Positions 1-23,404 of a stretch of 64,000 bases of DNA are shown here, piece by piece (the first letter of the stretch is position 1; each line of letters begins with the position of its first letter). The notes beneath the pieces were generated by a model, which was not told the DNA's origin, searched no databases, and saw only the letters and a list, made by a program, of their open reading frames with translations. A program made the position numbers and the translations under genes. The stretch comes from Datnioides undecimradiatus. Its lineage: Eukaryota > Chordata > Actinopteri > Lobotiformes > Datnioididae. The stretch covers positions 9,616,861 to 9,680,860 of the forward strand of contig WARS01000015.1 of NCBI GenBank assembly GCA_008933995.1. Direction: 5' to 3'.

Positions 1-11689
<11,689 letters not shown>

Positions 11690-12424
11690 AGGCCTGACCC
11701 CCAGCTCTTACGGCCCTCTTCCCTCTCTCCCACACACGCATTCACACCTGAACCAAACTGAACCAAGCTGCTTTGGGTCTCAACTGGCCAACTGATGCCA
11801 CAGAGATCCATGAAACTCACCTGGGCTTTTCACTCCCAGTGTGACTCCACCCAAACTCACACAGCCTGCAATAGAAAACCTTCATCTCTGCTTTCTCCAC
11901 CCACACACACGTACACACCCATACACACACTACAGGATGACATCAAGGCTGTTGGACCCCACACCTTCCCCCTTTCCACTTGGATGTTATAACTGCATCA
12001 CTGATCTACACAGCATGAAGTCACCTCTCAGCTCCTAGAGGAAATAACATACCGAAGATAACATTAGTGACACCAAACCACTCTTGTCCTGTTGCTGTTC
12101 CATGTAGACTTTATTAACCATAGAGCAGCTTTTCTTTTTTTTCATAGAGATTCAGCACTGATGAGGAAGAGACTTTGTTACTGAGGAGCAGAGGGGCATG
12201 TGTGTCTCCCCCTCCCTCCTAAAGCACTGCTACGGCCTTACGTACTTTGAGGAGGTGGCTCGTGTTCTTGTTTAATTTCACAACTGTCTTGTGCTCTGAT
12301 TAGAACGACAGTTACTGTGCAATAGTTTTGTTTTTCCACTCACAACAGGTACAAAGTGTTTGCTGTATACGGACTAAGAACACTTGTTTTATGAGGTTAC
12401 AGTACTGTCTGTGTATGTGTGTGC

Positions 12425-12496
<72 letters not shown>

Positions 12497-13372
12497 CCTC
12501 TGAAGCCTTCGAGGGATTCGTCACCGAAACAAAGAGACACTTAATGAAAAATCCCCTCCCATGCAGCCGCAAACCTGTTGATGGGCCAGAGCAGTTTGAT
12601 CCTGTCAGTCGACTTTTTGGACTCTGATACTGGACAAAATGAGTTTCACAAGAATTGTGACAAAAAGACGAAAGAAAGAAAGGAGGTGAAATGATAGTAA
12701 AAAAAATGCTATATGCTGTAGTCTGTGCATGTGCTGCCAAACTATAAAGCTGCAACCAGGAGCACAATTTTCATGTTACACTCATGTTACAAATATATCA
12801 AGTATTACTAATGTTGTGTCAAAAAACGAAGTGATGTTCAATGAAACCTTCTCACACGACTAACAGAAGATGATGACAATGATGACGCTCCAGCAGATTC
12901 AAGAAGATGAAAACACAGGGGAACATTAGCTCACATCCTGGTGCCAGTTGGTTCAAAAAAATAATAATAATCATTATTGTACTGAAAACCGTGTATAATT
13001 TAAGCTATATTGAAATACCTAACTAATCAAAGAAGTCAAATATTATGGAATACCGTATGTATTGTCTATAGTGTGTTGTTGTAGTCCTAAAAAAAAGCAT
13101 AATGATTTTTGTAAGAAAAGGACAAAATGCAAAAACAGCAGGTTAATAAATAAATGGCAAAGTCTGGAGGCAAAGCTGCTCTGAGTGGCGACAGTTTAGT
13201 CGACTGTTTACTTAAGTAAATCTGTGTGTTACACTGAGCTCTGTCCCACCTTGGTGTCAACTTTGGAGGCGAAAAAGTAAAAAAAAAACCCCTGAGCTGC
13301 ACCACGAAGCACTCCCTTTATCTGCACAAGTCTTGCATACAGAAAGAGGAATAAAGTTTACACACAGTGTTG
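11690..13372 (+). other. Clathrin 3' UTR with poly(A) signals
   Basis: Non-coding sequence following the clathrin stop codon. AATAAA hexamers occur at 13145-13150 and 13350-13355; the second, followed by a T/GT-rich stretch, is the most likely end. The UTR contains a long TG microsatellite. The downstream stretch to about 13740 holds nothing recognisable apart from a short G run near 13671. Confidence 0.6.
12410..12494 (+). repeat. TG microsatellite in clathrin 3' UTR
   Basis: About 85 bp of TG dinucleotides interrupted by a few variants (gcgtgtgtttg, gcacg). In the transcript it would be a GU-rich element of the kind bound by CELF and TDP-43 type proteins; that role is inferred only. Confidence 0.9.
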
Positions 13373-13739
13373 TTTGTGCATTTATTTCTTTATTTGGTCA
13401 AATTGGGAGACAGGCTTGTTGATGATGGCGAGTTTTCACATTTGTGAACATGGTTTATGCCAAGCTTTTCCTGCTACACCCTCATTTCCATACCTCAGCT
13501 GGACCCAGACTGACATTTTTGGTAAACGAGCTGCCACGACCTGATTGATGGTTTCTGTCCCTGTGAGAGCTGCAGCCTCTTTGTTTGGGAAGGGTGTGGT
13601 CGGGCTTTTGTCCTAAACTGCTGCTGCTTTAGGACTGCTTTGAGATTTGGGTAGTAAAAGATTAAATAATGGGGGGGGGGCAATCCGATTTTATTCGTCC
13701 TGGTTGATCTGTAACGTTATTCATATGGAAATGGTACAC

Positions 13740-14245
13740 AGAGAGGCTGCGCCCCGCCCATCTTGAGCAAGAGTGGCCGGTCTCCTCTCACCCTGCGCTC
13801 ACATAAGCACCCACAGTTTCACCCCTGACACACAACAGGCTCCACGGCTCACGCGCGCCACGGAGAAACAGCCAAGTTCCACGCGGCAGCAGGATACGGA
13901 CACAACTCTCTCCGCCCTCCTTGCTTCCGGTTTGCTTTTCCTCTCTTACGCACCGCTGTCGTGATATAGCGTTGCCATGGTTACAAATAACAGATACTGG
14001 TCATAGAGGATCCCAACTTCCTAGACAGTCTCGGTATCCGCCCACTGTCAACCCAGAGACCCACTGGAGTTTCCGGACGGAGCCGAGATCACCTGCACCC
14101 AGGAGGGCGCACCAGACAGCAGCCGTCCATGTGTTGCGCGCTCCACTCCGCTCCACTTAATTAAACTGCAAGCTACCAACTTGGAAGATAACCCTCCTTA
14201 GACAAGAAGCATTTTTGTAGCTTTTATTGTGTATTTCTGGTAATT
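13740..14245 (+). promoter_or_regulatory. Likely promoter and 5' UTR of slc25a1
   Basis: GC- and CpG-richer than its surroundings. It has a GC-box-like gccccgccca at 13751-13760 and an RFX X-box-like gttgccatggttac at 13971-13984. It leads straight into the slc25a1 start codon and first CpG-rich exon. The transcription start site itself cannot be read. Confidence 0.5.
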
Positions 14246-17200
14246 ATGCAGGATAAAGGAACATTTATCAGCCCCTTTCCCAGACCTCGGTGTCTGGCGG
14301 CAGCAGCGCCCGCGGGGAAAGCGAAATTAACTCACCCGGGAAAAGCGATTCTGGCAGGTAAGTTCAACAGAATTTGTCACGCGGAAAAGTCAACAATTAA
14401 AAAGGTGTCACTGGTTATGCGTTTCACAGTTTAATAAAACGGTAGGCTATTTTACATACATTTCATGTACATTGTGTGAGCCGGTGTCCGGAGAGCGGTA
14501 GATGTAATAAAAACCCAAACAGCAGACTGTTAAAACATAGCGTTGTGGGAAAACTGCGAGTAGTAAAACCTTAAGAGAAAAGCGAGTCAAAAACCCACAA
14601 ATTAAGCTGTGCCACATAGACGCCTGCAGGAAACAGGATTACCTTACTCAACCTGATCATTTTCTTTTGTTGTCTTTTACTGCTTTGCTTTAAGTACAAA
14701 ATAAGGCGTTTCTCTCTCAAATGACACGTTTCACTCCATGATTTGGAAGCTGAGGGCTTGAATTTAGGGGAGCTGCACAAAGTGTATAAAAGCTTCAATG
14801 TTTGTTTCTAAGTATAGATAATGAGCTGGTAAAGCGAGGCATTTTAACAGAGATACCACATTTTCCACCAAGTTCTGCCACTTAGCCTCAAACCAGGCTG
14901 ACCTTGTGACCCTTGAGGCTGTTGTTTGAGAGAAATGGCCTTCGGAGCCCAAGACATAGACAGTATTTTCCCTCCCCCTGCTCTGAGATACAATGTTGTC
15001 CCGTCACGGTCAGATCTTACCTCTTGCACTGATGTGATTTCATCTCTCTCATCTGAAGATCACCTCCACTGCACTTTACTTAATGCTGTTAGAGCGGACT
15101 GATGCCCGCAGCAGTGTAGGGGACAGTCTGGAGCCAGCAATGACTCAGGGTGAAGTGAGTAGACTGACAGAGTACAACACAAGAAACATCTGCAGTATAA
15201 TGGCTTCAGCAGATGTTTTTGCCCAGTATTAATGAAGTTGAACAAGTTTGAATTAAAATTTCCGAGCACTTTACGGGCTTTTCTGGGCCAACTCCGTCTG
15301 CTAATAAAGATCATGTGTTAAGATCAAAATGTACCTGAGCAGCTGCTAAACGGACCATATGCTAAAACTGTTTTCTCAAGCTCAAATGTTATAAATGCCT
15401 TAGATTGCTAACCTGTTTGAGCTGCAGGCCCACCCCACCACCACACATACACAAACACAATTATTTTTGAAACAGAACAGAAAAAGAAATTTCTCTTTGC
15501 ACTGAAGCAAAGGTTTGATATTTTAGCCTGACAAACGAATAGCTTGGTTAATCAATTATCAATATCAGTTCAGTGACAGTTCGGCACTACGTCGGTTGTG
15601 CTTATTTGAGCCATTTCTGTGATTCATCGATTTGTCCCTGCCGGGGTTCAGAAACATCAGTCCCCCTCTCCTGCTGCTCTACCCCCTCGTGTGTTGCTGA
15701 TCAGGGTGCAGCAGCTTCAGTTGATGAAGAGCCTCTCAGAGATGCTCCTGTATTAAAGCGACATGCTGAGGTTTGACAGCACTCTGTTGATTTCAGCCTC
15801 ATCCTCCGGTGATGGTTTATGTCTGACTATGTTATCGTTTTGAATTAATTTCTTTTGATTGAAGATTAATAACAAATAATAATTGTATTAGTTATTTTGC
15901 TAATTTTTTTTTTATTAAAAAATAAATAATTTTTCCTACAAAATGCCAGAGGATGCTCATTATAGGTCTTCTAATTGCCTGTTTACCTGATAACAGTTCA
16001 AAACTGGCAAATAATTAGTTAACTATTAATTAATAGCAATAGATTCTCACATTTAGGAAGCTGAAACCATTGGAATTGACTCAGTTGATTAATCGTTTAC
16101 CAATTAATAGTGTTAACTATGAACTGCTCCTATTTTGTCAGTTCCCTTAGTGCTATTTATTAAGTTTGTGTCAGCTGCTGTAGTTGGCAGGTTGATAGTT
16201 TAACACACATTTACACTGCCCCTCTCAGTTTGGGTTTTCATTAACCATAAAGACAAACAATAGCAGGAATAAAGTGTATATAAGCAGAGATAAAACCAAC
16301 TTTACCTGTAATATTTTAACTTATAGTATCTGGCTGTAAAAATAACATGACTTTTAACATTAAATGGTGTTTCCCCATTATATTTATTATGCTTGCATTC
16401 TTAAATTATAACAAAATGTGATATAATCTCCTCGACGGTTGACAGAATTTAAAAACCATCTACATTTCTATCACATTCCTTTATATCTGCCAGTGTCTGT
16501 CTCAGTCTCTGTCTTTTAACCCTGAAGTGACAAATGGCCTGTGTGTTGTTCATTTTTTCATAACCTATAGATCACATCCTGACATGCTTTTGAGATCACC
16601 GTCTGTTTCTGTATGAACTGATACACACGATAATGTGTCAGAAATGATTCAGATAGGATTGTAACACTTAAAAGCAACTGTAGAGTTTGTGATTTTGTGG
16701 TAGCAGGAGAAAAAACAAATCTCCTCTCCTGACTCATGTCGTCCTGGTGAGACCTTCCCCTTCCCCCATCAGTCCCGTGCAGCCTGATTGACTAGATATG
16801 GCCCAGTCTTGCTCCCTCTTTCCCTCGCTGTATCGTTTAGCTCGTCTCAAGCCTGTCTGTCCAGTTTTGCAACAGCAGCATGATTGCTTTCCCTCTGGCT
16901 CAACTCTGTGCAGTCTCTGACTCTTCCTGGCCTCCCTGTCAAGAAACCATTGATTTATCACCATCTTTCAAATGGTTTGGAAATGAAAGCGTGCACCAGC
17001 ATGTGTAGTTTGATGAAAGTACTTGTTCAGGGTATCTCTGGGATGACTCAGTGACACATAAACTGTCACTTTGACTCAGATCTCGTGGTATCGTCCATCA
17101 AAAACAGCAGCTGATAGTTTACATTGACGGGATAAGAATTCTTCTCGCTCAGCTGTGGCAGTTCATAAATCCAGTTGATACCCCTCCCAGTGTGACATGC

Positions 17201-20200
17201 GAATGCTACTTCAGATTTATCTGTTCTGTTTAGCAGGAAGTCGGTGAGAGAGAGAGAGTGAGACACACGTACATGCCCCAAAGGCCCAGCGTAGACAAAG
17301 CAAGAAGTAGAAGGTCAGCTTAATGGATTAGAGAGCCCACATAGACACTGGTTGTTGGATGGGGGGAGGTCCAGAGCTTTTAGAGATCTGTGAGCTCTTT
17401 CTGCTCTCATTGGTTACTTCAAGTCTTCTCTCAACTGCCACTGGTGGTGACTGAAGTGGAGAGTTTTATCTGTGTGAGGCCTGAGGGAGAGTGCATGGTC
17501 TAAGTGGGTCTCTGGTCCTGATTTGTTGGCTTTGCTGTGCATTCATACCCTGTTGGAGTTCATTTATAAGCCTTATGAGCAGAGAGTGAGGAGCAGAGGG
17601 ATGGACAGAGAGAGGAAGTTCCTTTTTTCATCTTGATTTCATGATAAATGGGATTTTTCCACAGAGAGTGGCCTGTTTTTATGTCGCTTTTCTTGCTCTC
17701 TTTTCTCTCCTCTGCCTTTCTCTCCCTCATTCTTCAGCCTTAGGGCAGCCAGTTGGCTTTTCTGAGTGGCTGTCTCCTCTTAGGCTCAGTGGGCTCGTCA
17801 AACTGTGCACTTACTCCCTGTTTCCTCACGTCACAGGTGACGCACACAGTCACCTCCCCTCTGCTGTTCTGCCACTCGCAGACCCCGAGTACCAGGAGGC
17901 AAGATCATAAATCATAGTGCACTGCTCTGTCCACCTCCCAATCACCCCGTGTGTTAAAGCTTGTCAGCTATATGTCGGCATTGTGCAGCCATGAGCACAC
18001 AAACAAAAAACAGCTTAATAATACGATTAAATTAATTTTTTTTTTCATCCATTCACTGGTGACAGTCATGAATTATAAATCACATATACTTAAAAATTTT
18101 CCTGTTATTTAGGTTTTAGATTGATTTCCTGCCTTCCAGCCAGTCACGATCAAAGTGAACATGCAGTCTAGCTGCTATCAGTTTTTGTCAAAGTTATGTA
18201 ATCAAAGCAGTGTAATTCATTTTCAAGTACTCAAGACATCTTAGACTTGAGAGATGGATGCTCTGAATTGACCTCTCACTGTGAAATGTCTGGACTTATT
18301 GTAAAATGTGTATGCTGGGTGAAACAGCTACTCTCGGCATTTGGAAACCACGTCGGTAAAACCAAAACAATATGTATTAACCTCCTAGGACCTGGCGTCC
18401 ACATATGTGGACAACACATTTTGGGAATGCAAAAAGATAATTATTTGTTTTTACACTTAGCAGGTCCCAATCAACCCAAATAACAAAGAGAAATCAATAA
18501 AGCATGCCATGCAAAAGTTTAGGTCTTAGGAGGTTAAGATACAAAAAACACTCCAGTCCACATTTCACATCCACATATTTATGAGATGCACAGATAATAT
18601 AAAAGTTGTGATTAAAGACACGTCTGTATTGTGGTTGTGGTTTAACTAATGGCTATGATCAGTCAACAAATGTAAATGTAAAGCCACCAGTTCAACCCTC
18701 CTACTGTAAAGTGCCTGATAGCTTTGTCTACAACTGCACACACTGTCAAAACAACCTGTGCCTAGCCTCTGTTTGTGTAAATCAGCGTATAATTTGCATG
18801 CTGCAGGGCTCTAAACAGCTACCATGTAAAATTAATCAACATCCTTCCTGTAATTAAGCATCAGTGTAGCATGAGGGAGTGTTGCTCAGGACGGAGTAAG
18901 CCTAAAAGGCCAGACGTCAGATGAATAATTCTTTTCATGTCTTTCGTGAGGGAAACAGAAATATTATGGCTCTATTAATAGGACACCTCATGTTTGAAGT
19001 ACATCAGTCCTCCAGCTATGTTCTCCATTTGGACTGGAGATATGGACATAATAACATCTTCCCCCTCAGTCTCAAGAGAGTTTAAAGTGAGAGATAATAA
19101 TCTAAATTAGGAACATCTGGATTAATAATAGATAGATTATGCTGCAAAACTGCTCATTAATTGGCTGGCCGATACACAGACACACACACACACGTAGATG
19201 CATGATGTTGACAGAGTTTTGTAGTGTAAATTTAACTATGTAAAAATTGTATCACAGAAAAAGAATTGCAATTTTAGGTTTTACTACAAGTCTGCTTAAA
19301 TAGGCCCACAGCTGCTCATAGTGCAAAAATATTTATTTTGGACGAATTGGAGCTTCAGATATCTTAAGAAGCCACCACCTTCAGAGACAATGCTGGATTG
19401 TCAGTTCTCCTTAAGAAAAAGGAAGCTTCTTAGTGGGCCAGATGTGTTGGATGCTCATTAGAGTCGCTGAAGCAGGCAGGACAGGGTTTGAGAAACTGTT
19501 CCTCCCTGTCAGCTGGCTGTCTGCCTGCTCACCTGGCTTACTCTGTGCTGCCACAATGTGTTTGCTGCAAAAACAAGTGGCTCTAGATTTGTGTTTTTGT
19601 GCATCTTGCATTCATCAATATCTGTGTGAACGTGTCCATATACAAGTCGATCAACAACTACTTTGTTAAATATTAATTGCAAACTAATTTCCACACTATG
19701 CATGGGATCACTATCTTTCTATTTGAGCTTTTGCTTTTTTTGTCTTGTGTGATAGTAAACATAGTTTCTGGCAGTTTTGACTGGACTGTAGCAAGTGTTG
19801 TTCTCTGCTTATGTATAATTGTCAGCAACTGCTAAATGAATTGTAGTGAAACATACAGACATTCATGGTCCTCAGAGGATGAGCCCACTCATTTTGGTAA
19901 ACCCCTGACTTTTCATCCTGCACCACCAGCCAGTCCTGTTTAAACATGACAACTCCCCTTGTTCACAAAGCCAGCTCCAAAAGGCAATGGTATCCTAGTT
20001 TGGTATGGAATAACTTGATTAGAGCCCCAAACTGGACACAATGAAACAGCTTTTGAATAAATCTGAAAGCTCACTGTGAGCCAGGTCTCATCTCCCAGCA
20101 CCGGTGGCTGAACTCACCAAATCTCCTATTGCTACATGGGAACAAATCCAAGTTCAATATTCTTAAGAAAGCCTTTACAGAATAGAGAGGGCTGTGATAG

Positions 20201-21070
20201 TAGCTTATTAAGGCCTATGGTGCCAGAATTAGCAAATGTTTGGCATAACATTAGGTGGAATCTATGTGTTTCTCCATACTTTTGGCCAACATGAGCCAAG
20301 AGTAAGCGGCCCCCATTCTGTGAAGTCTGAAAGCTGTTGATTAATATATAAATTTACCTTACGTGAGTGGTTTTACCTTTAAACGGTGCATCAAAGTCTG
20401 AAGTCTATGATTTATTAAAGTTTAAATTTTCAAGTCTTTTTTTTATCAGCCTGTAGGCTCTGAATAGCTCTCCAATGCCACTTCCATTTCTTTTCGTGTA
20501 ATAGTAAGTGTCAAAGATCTATGTGGCTGCATTGATTTTATGACAGTGTGGAGAAGAGTAGACAGGGATGAGCACGGAGCAAGGAAGGTGCTGCTGAGAG
20601 AAAAATTAACAACAGGAGAGCAGAGCGAGCCTGTGAAGATAAAGATTAATGGCCATTTTGCTCATGTAACCCCATGTTTGACAACTACACTGGAGTCATT
20701 TATGTTATTACATTATATATGTGTGCATTTGGGATGCAGGCTGCAAAATGGAGTGAGAAGACAAACAAACTGCTTCTCCCTCACAGGCGCTGTGTGTCTG
20801 ATGAGGATTGATCATGTGTGCCACGTGCGTGTTGCTGAGTTGCTTGCTGGTTGGTTTCCACATGCAGACTGGTCTCAGCTGAAAACAGATGAATGAGGTT
20901 GATTGTTTCTGCTTCTTCCCCAAGACACACTGACCCACTGATCCAGGATCAGGACGGCTAGAATGGAGCGTTGTAGTGCTCATGTGACTTTGGTCATGTC
21001 TTGGCTGGCTAACGTTTACTTATCAGTCCACCAGGATTAGAAGAATTACAGCTCATTGGCCCGGTGGTTA

Positions 21071-21122
<52 letters not shown>

Positions 21123-23370
21123 TTGTGTGTGTGATCACGTGAATGTCATGACTCAGCTCAGTTGTGCTCACAGTTTTTATGAAATTTGCTGATTGGGTGA
21201 GTCCAGGAATAATCAGTGACAGATGTATTAGAAAATATTTAAAATCTCGTGCTTTGACACATTTTTGTGTAAAATTTAACTTGTAATTAACATCAAAGGT
21301 GTGAATTATGAGATTTTAACAACTGAATTTTGTTGGGATACAATCCTTTGGATGGATGTTAAATGAGGATTTAGGATACACATGAGGCCTTAAGTAAAAG
21401 CCATTTCCCTGTATTGATTTCCTTTATTAAATCAGCCCAGAAGAGGAGATGCAGATAAAGAGAGAGTCGTGCGCTTCTGGTCCTGAAATGAACATCCTGG
21501 GTTAAATATAAGCTTTTATCTTTAGTGAAAGGCTCTGCTTCACAGTGCCACTGCGATAAAGGTCGTGTTGGCAGCTCTGACATGAAAGCAGAGCCAAATG
21601 ACGTGTGCATGTTTATAGGTGAAACATTGCTTCACTGGAGCTGTGTGGACAGGGGCCAGAATATACTGAGAAAATAATCTGGAAACTTGTCAATTGCAAA
21701 TATATACTACTCAAATCCTCTTATTCCCAAGTTTTGGTCAATAAAATTTTAGGAGTCACTGGTTAAACTGCTGAATCTAGGATCTGAAATTTACATTTTA
21801 GGTAACGTGTGGGAAGTTAAAGTTTCTTTGCAAATAAACATCTGATTACAATTTGTAGTTCCCAGAAACATAGAAAATCACAACCACTTCCTGTTGAAAC
21901 TCTTGATTTGGACTTTTCATACAACAGAAAAAGGGTATTTCAGTTTTTAACTTCCAGTTCTTTGGTTTGTTGTGGTCTTGTGGTAAATAGTTTCTGGGTT
22001 TCTTGTCCTGGCAATAATACGAGCATGTACAGTAAAATCTACCTCTTAATTAACAATTTTCTTTTGTTAGTCTGATTGCGTGTCTCCATGTTTTTGTGAA
22101 ACAGCTTCATGCTTGTGGCTCTGTCGCACAGTATGCTGCGTCTGTGTCATTGAGTTAATGGAGGGTCTTGGCCTGGGTAATGGAGCCCCTCCCTGCAGGC
22201 TGAGCGGATAATTTAATTAATGTCAGCCCTCTCCTCATCCTCCCTCCTTCCCTCGTGACTTATCTGTGTTGTGCATTAGCCTCGCTTCTGGACACTTGTC
22301 CTCATCTACTCAACGCATTGACTGTGTGTGTGTGAGTGGTCTCTCTAATGGTCACTCACACATTCATTCATTTATTCATTCACATCATTACGTTCTTTCT
22401 CTTCTTCTGAACAATCACGCAGTAAAAATACGACACAGAATATTTGAGGTGCAGCATAACTTCTTCACACAGCCTCGTCTTGTGTTGACTCTCTGTTCCC
22501 AAACTGTCGCTGTGTAGTTCAGCTGTAGCAGTAGGAGTTGATTTATCTTCTCCTGGCTCGTTACTCTTCCTCCCTCGGCAGCAGTGCTTTTAATGTTTAT
22601 GGAGGGAAAGCCATTTGTGGAGTCACTGTAATGATCCATGACGTAAAGGGCCCTCCTTGCAATTCATAACGGTGATGGGGGCACTGAATCAGGCTTGGTT
22701 AGGTTGCAGCTAGGCAAACATGGCATGCAAAATGTTAGCAAAGAGAGAAAACCTTATCAGCTGTTAGCTTTTCATCTGTTCCCGGTGAATGTATTTTGAG
22801 GCATTAAATTATTTATATTAATAATTGTCTGCTCTGATTTCCTGTGTGTTTTAGGTGGAATCGCAGGTGGCATAGAGATATGCATCACATTCCCCACAGA
22901 GTATGTTAAGACCCAGTTACAACTGGATGAGAAGGCCAATCCACCCAAATACAGGGGAATAGGTGAGTATGTGTGTCCTGCCTGTATGTCATGTGCATCA
23001 ATTGATGGCGGTGAACAGATATTGCTGCAGGAGAACTCAGCTTTCTCCATCAACATAGCATGTACTGAGCGATTTATTGCTTCAACTAACCACATTTACC
23101 ATCAGCAATGACTGGACATCCACATAAAACTCACCACATTCTCTCTGTCGGTTCAGGTAAAAGCCAAAATGCACCAATAACACGTCTGTCCATCACTCTG
23201 TATACTCTGTATCTCTCTGCCTCTCTCAGGAGCTCATTATCTAATTACCCATCATCCCCAGGTACATTAGGGATTCTGGCAGGCTGTCACTGTGCTTGTT
23301 TATATGACTTAGAACAGACCAGTGCACACATGCACCCTCACCATCCATGCATACCAGCGTACATACACAG

Positions 23371-23404
<34 letters not shown>

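Larger units (their letters stand above)
14358..22854 (+). other. slc25a1 intron 1
   Basis: An 8.5-kb intron. It holds a piggyBac-like MITE (18377-18537), a TG microsatellite (21074-21120), AT-rich stretches (15840-16130) and a complex, non-repetitive block at 22145-22265 that could be regulatory. No coding exon with supporting homology was recognised; the short open frames look random. Confidence 0.6.

Noticed and set aside
12312..12767. 151-codon minus-strand open frame over the clathrin 3' UTR
   Set aside because: Its core is translated from the TG microsatellite (Thr-His repeats); an artefact of the repeat.
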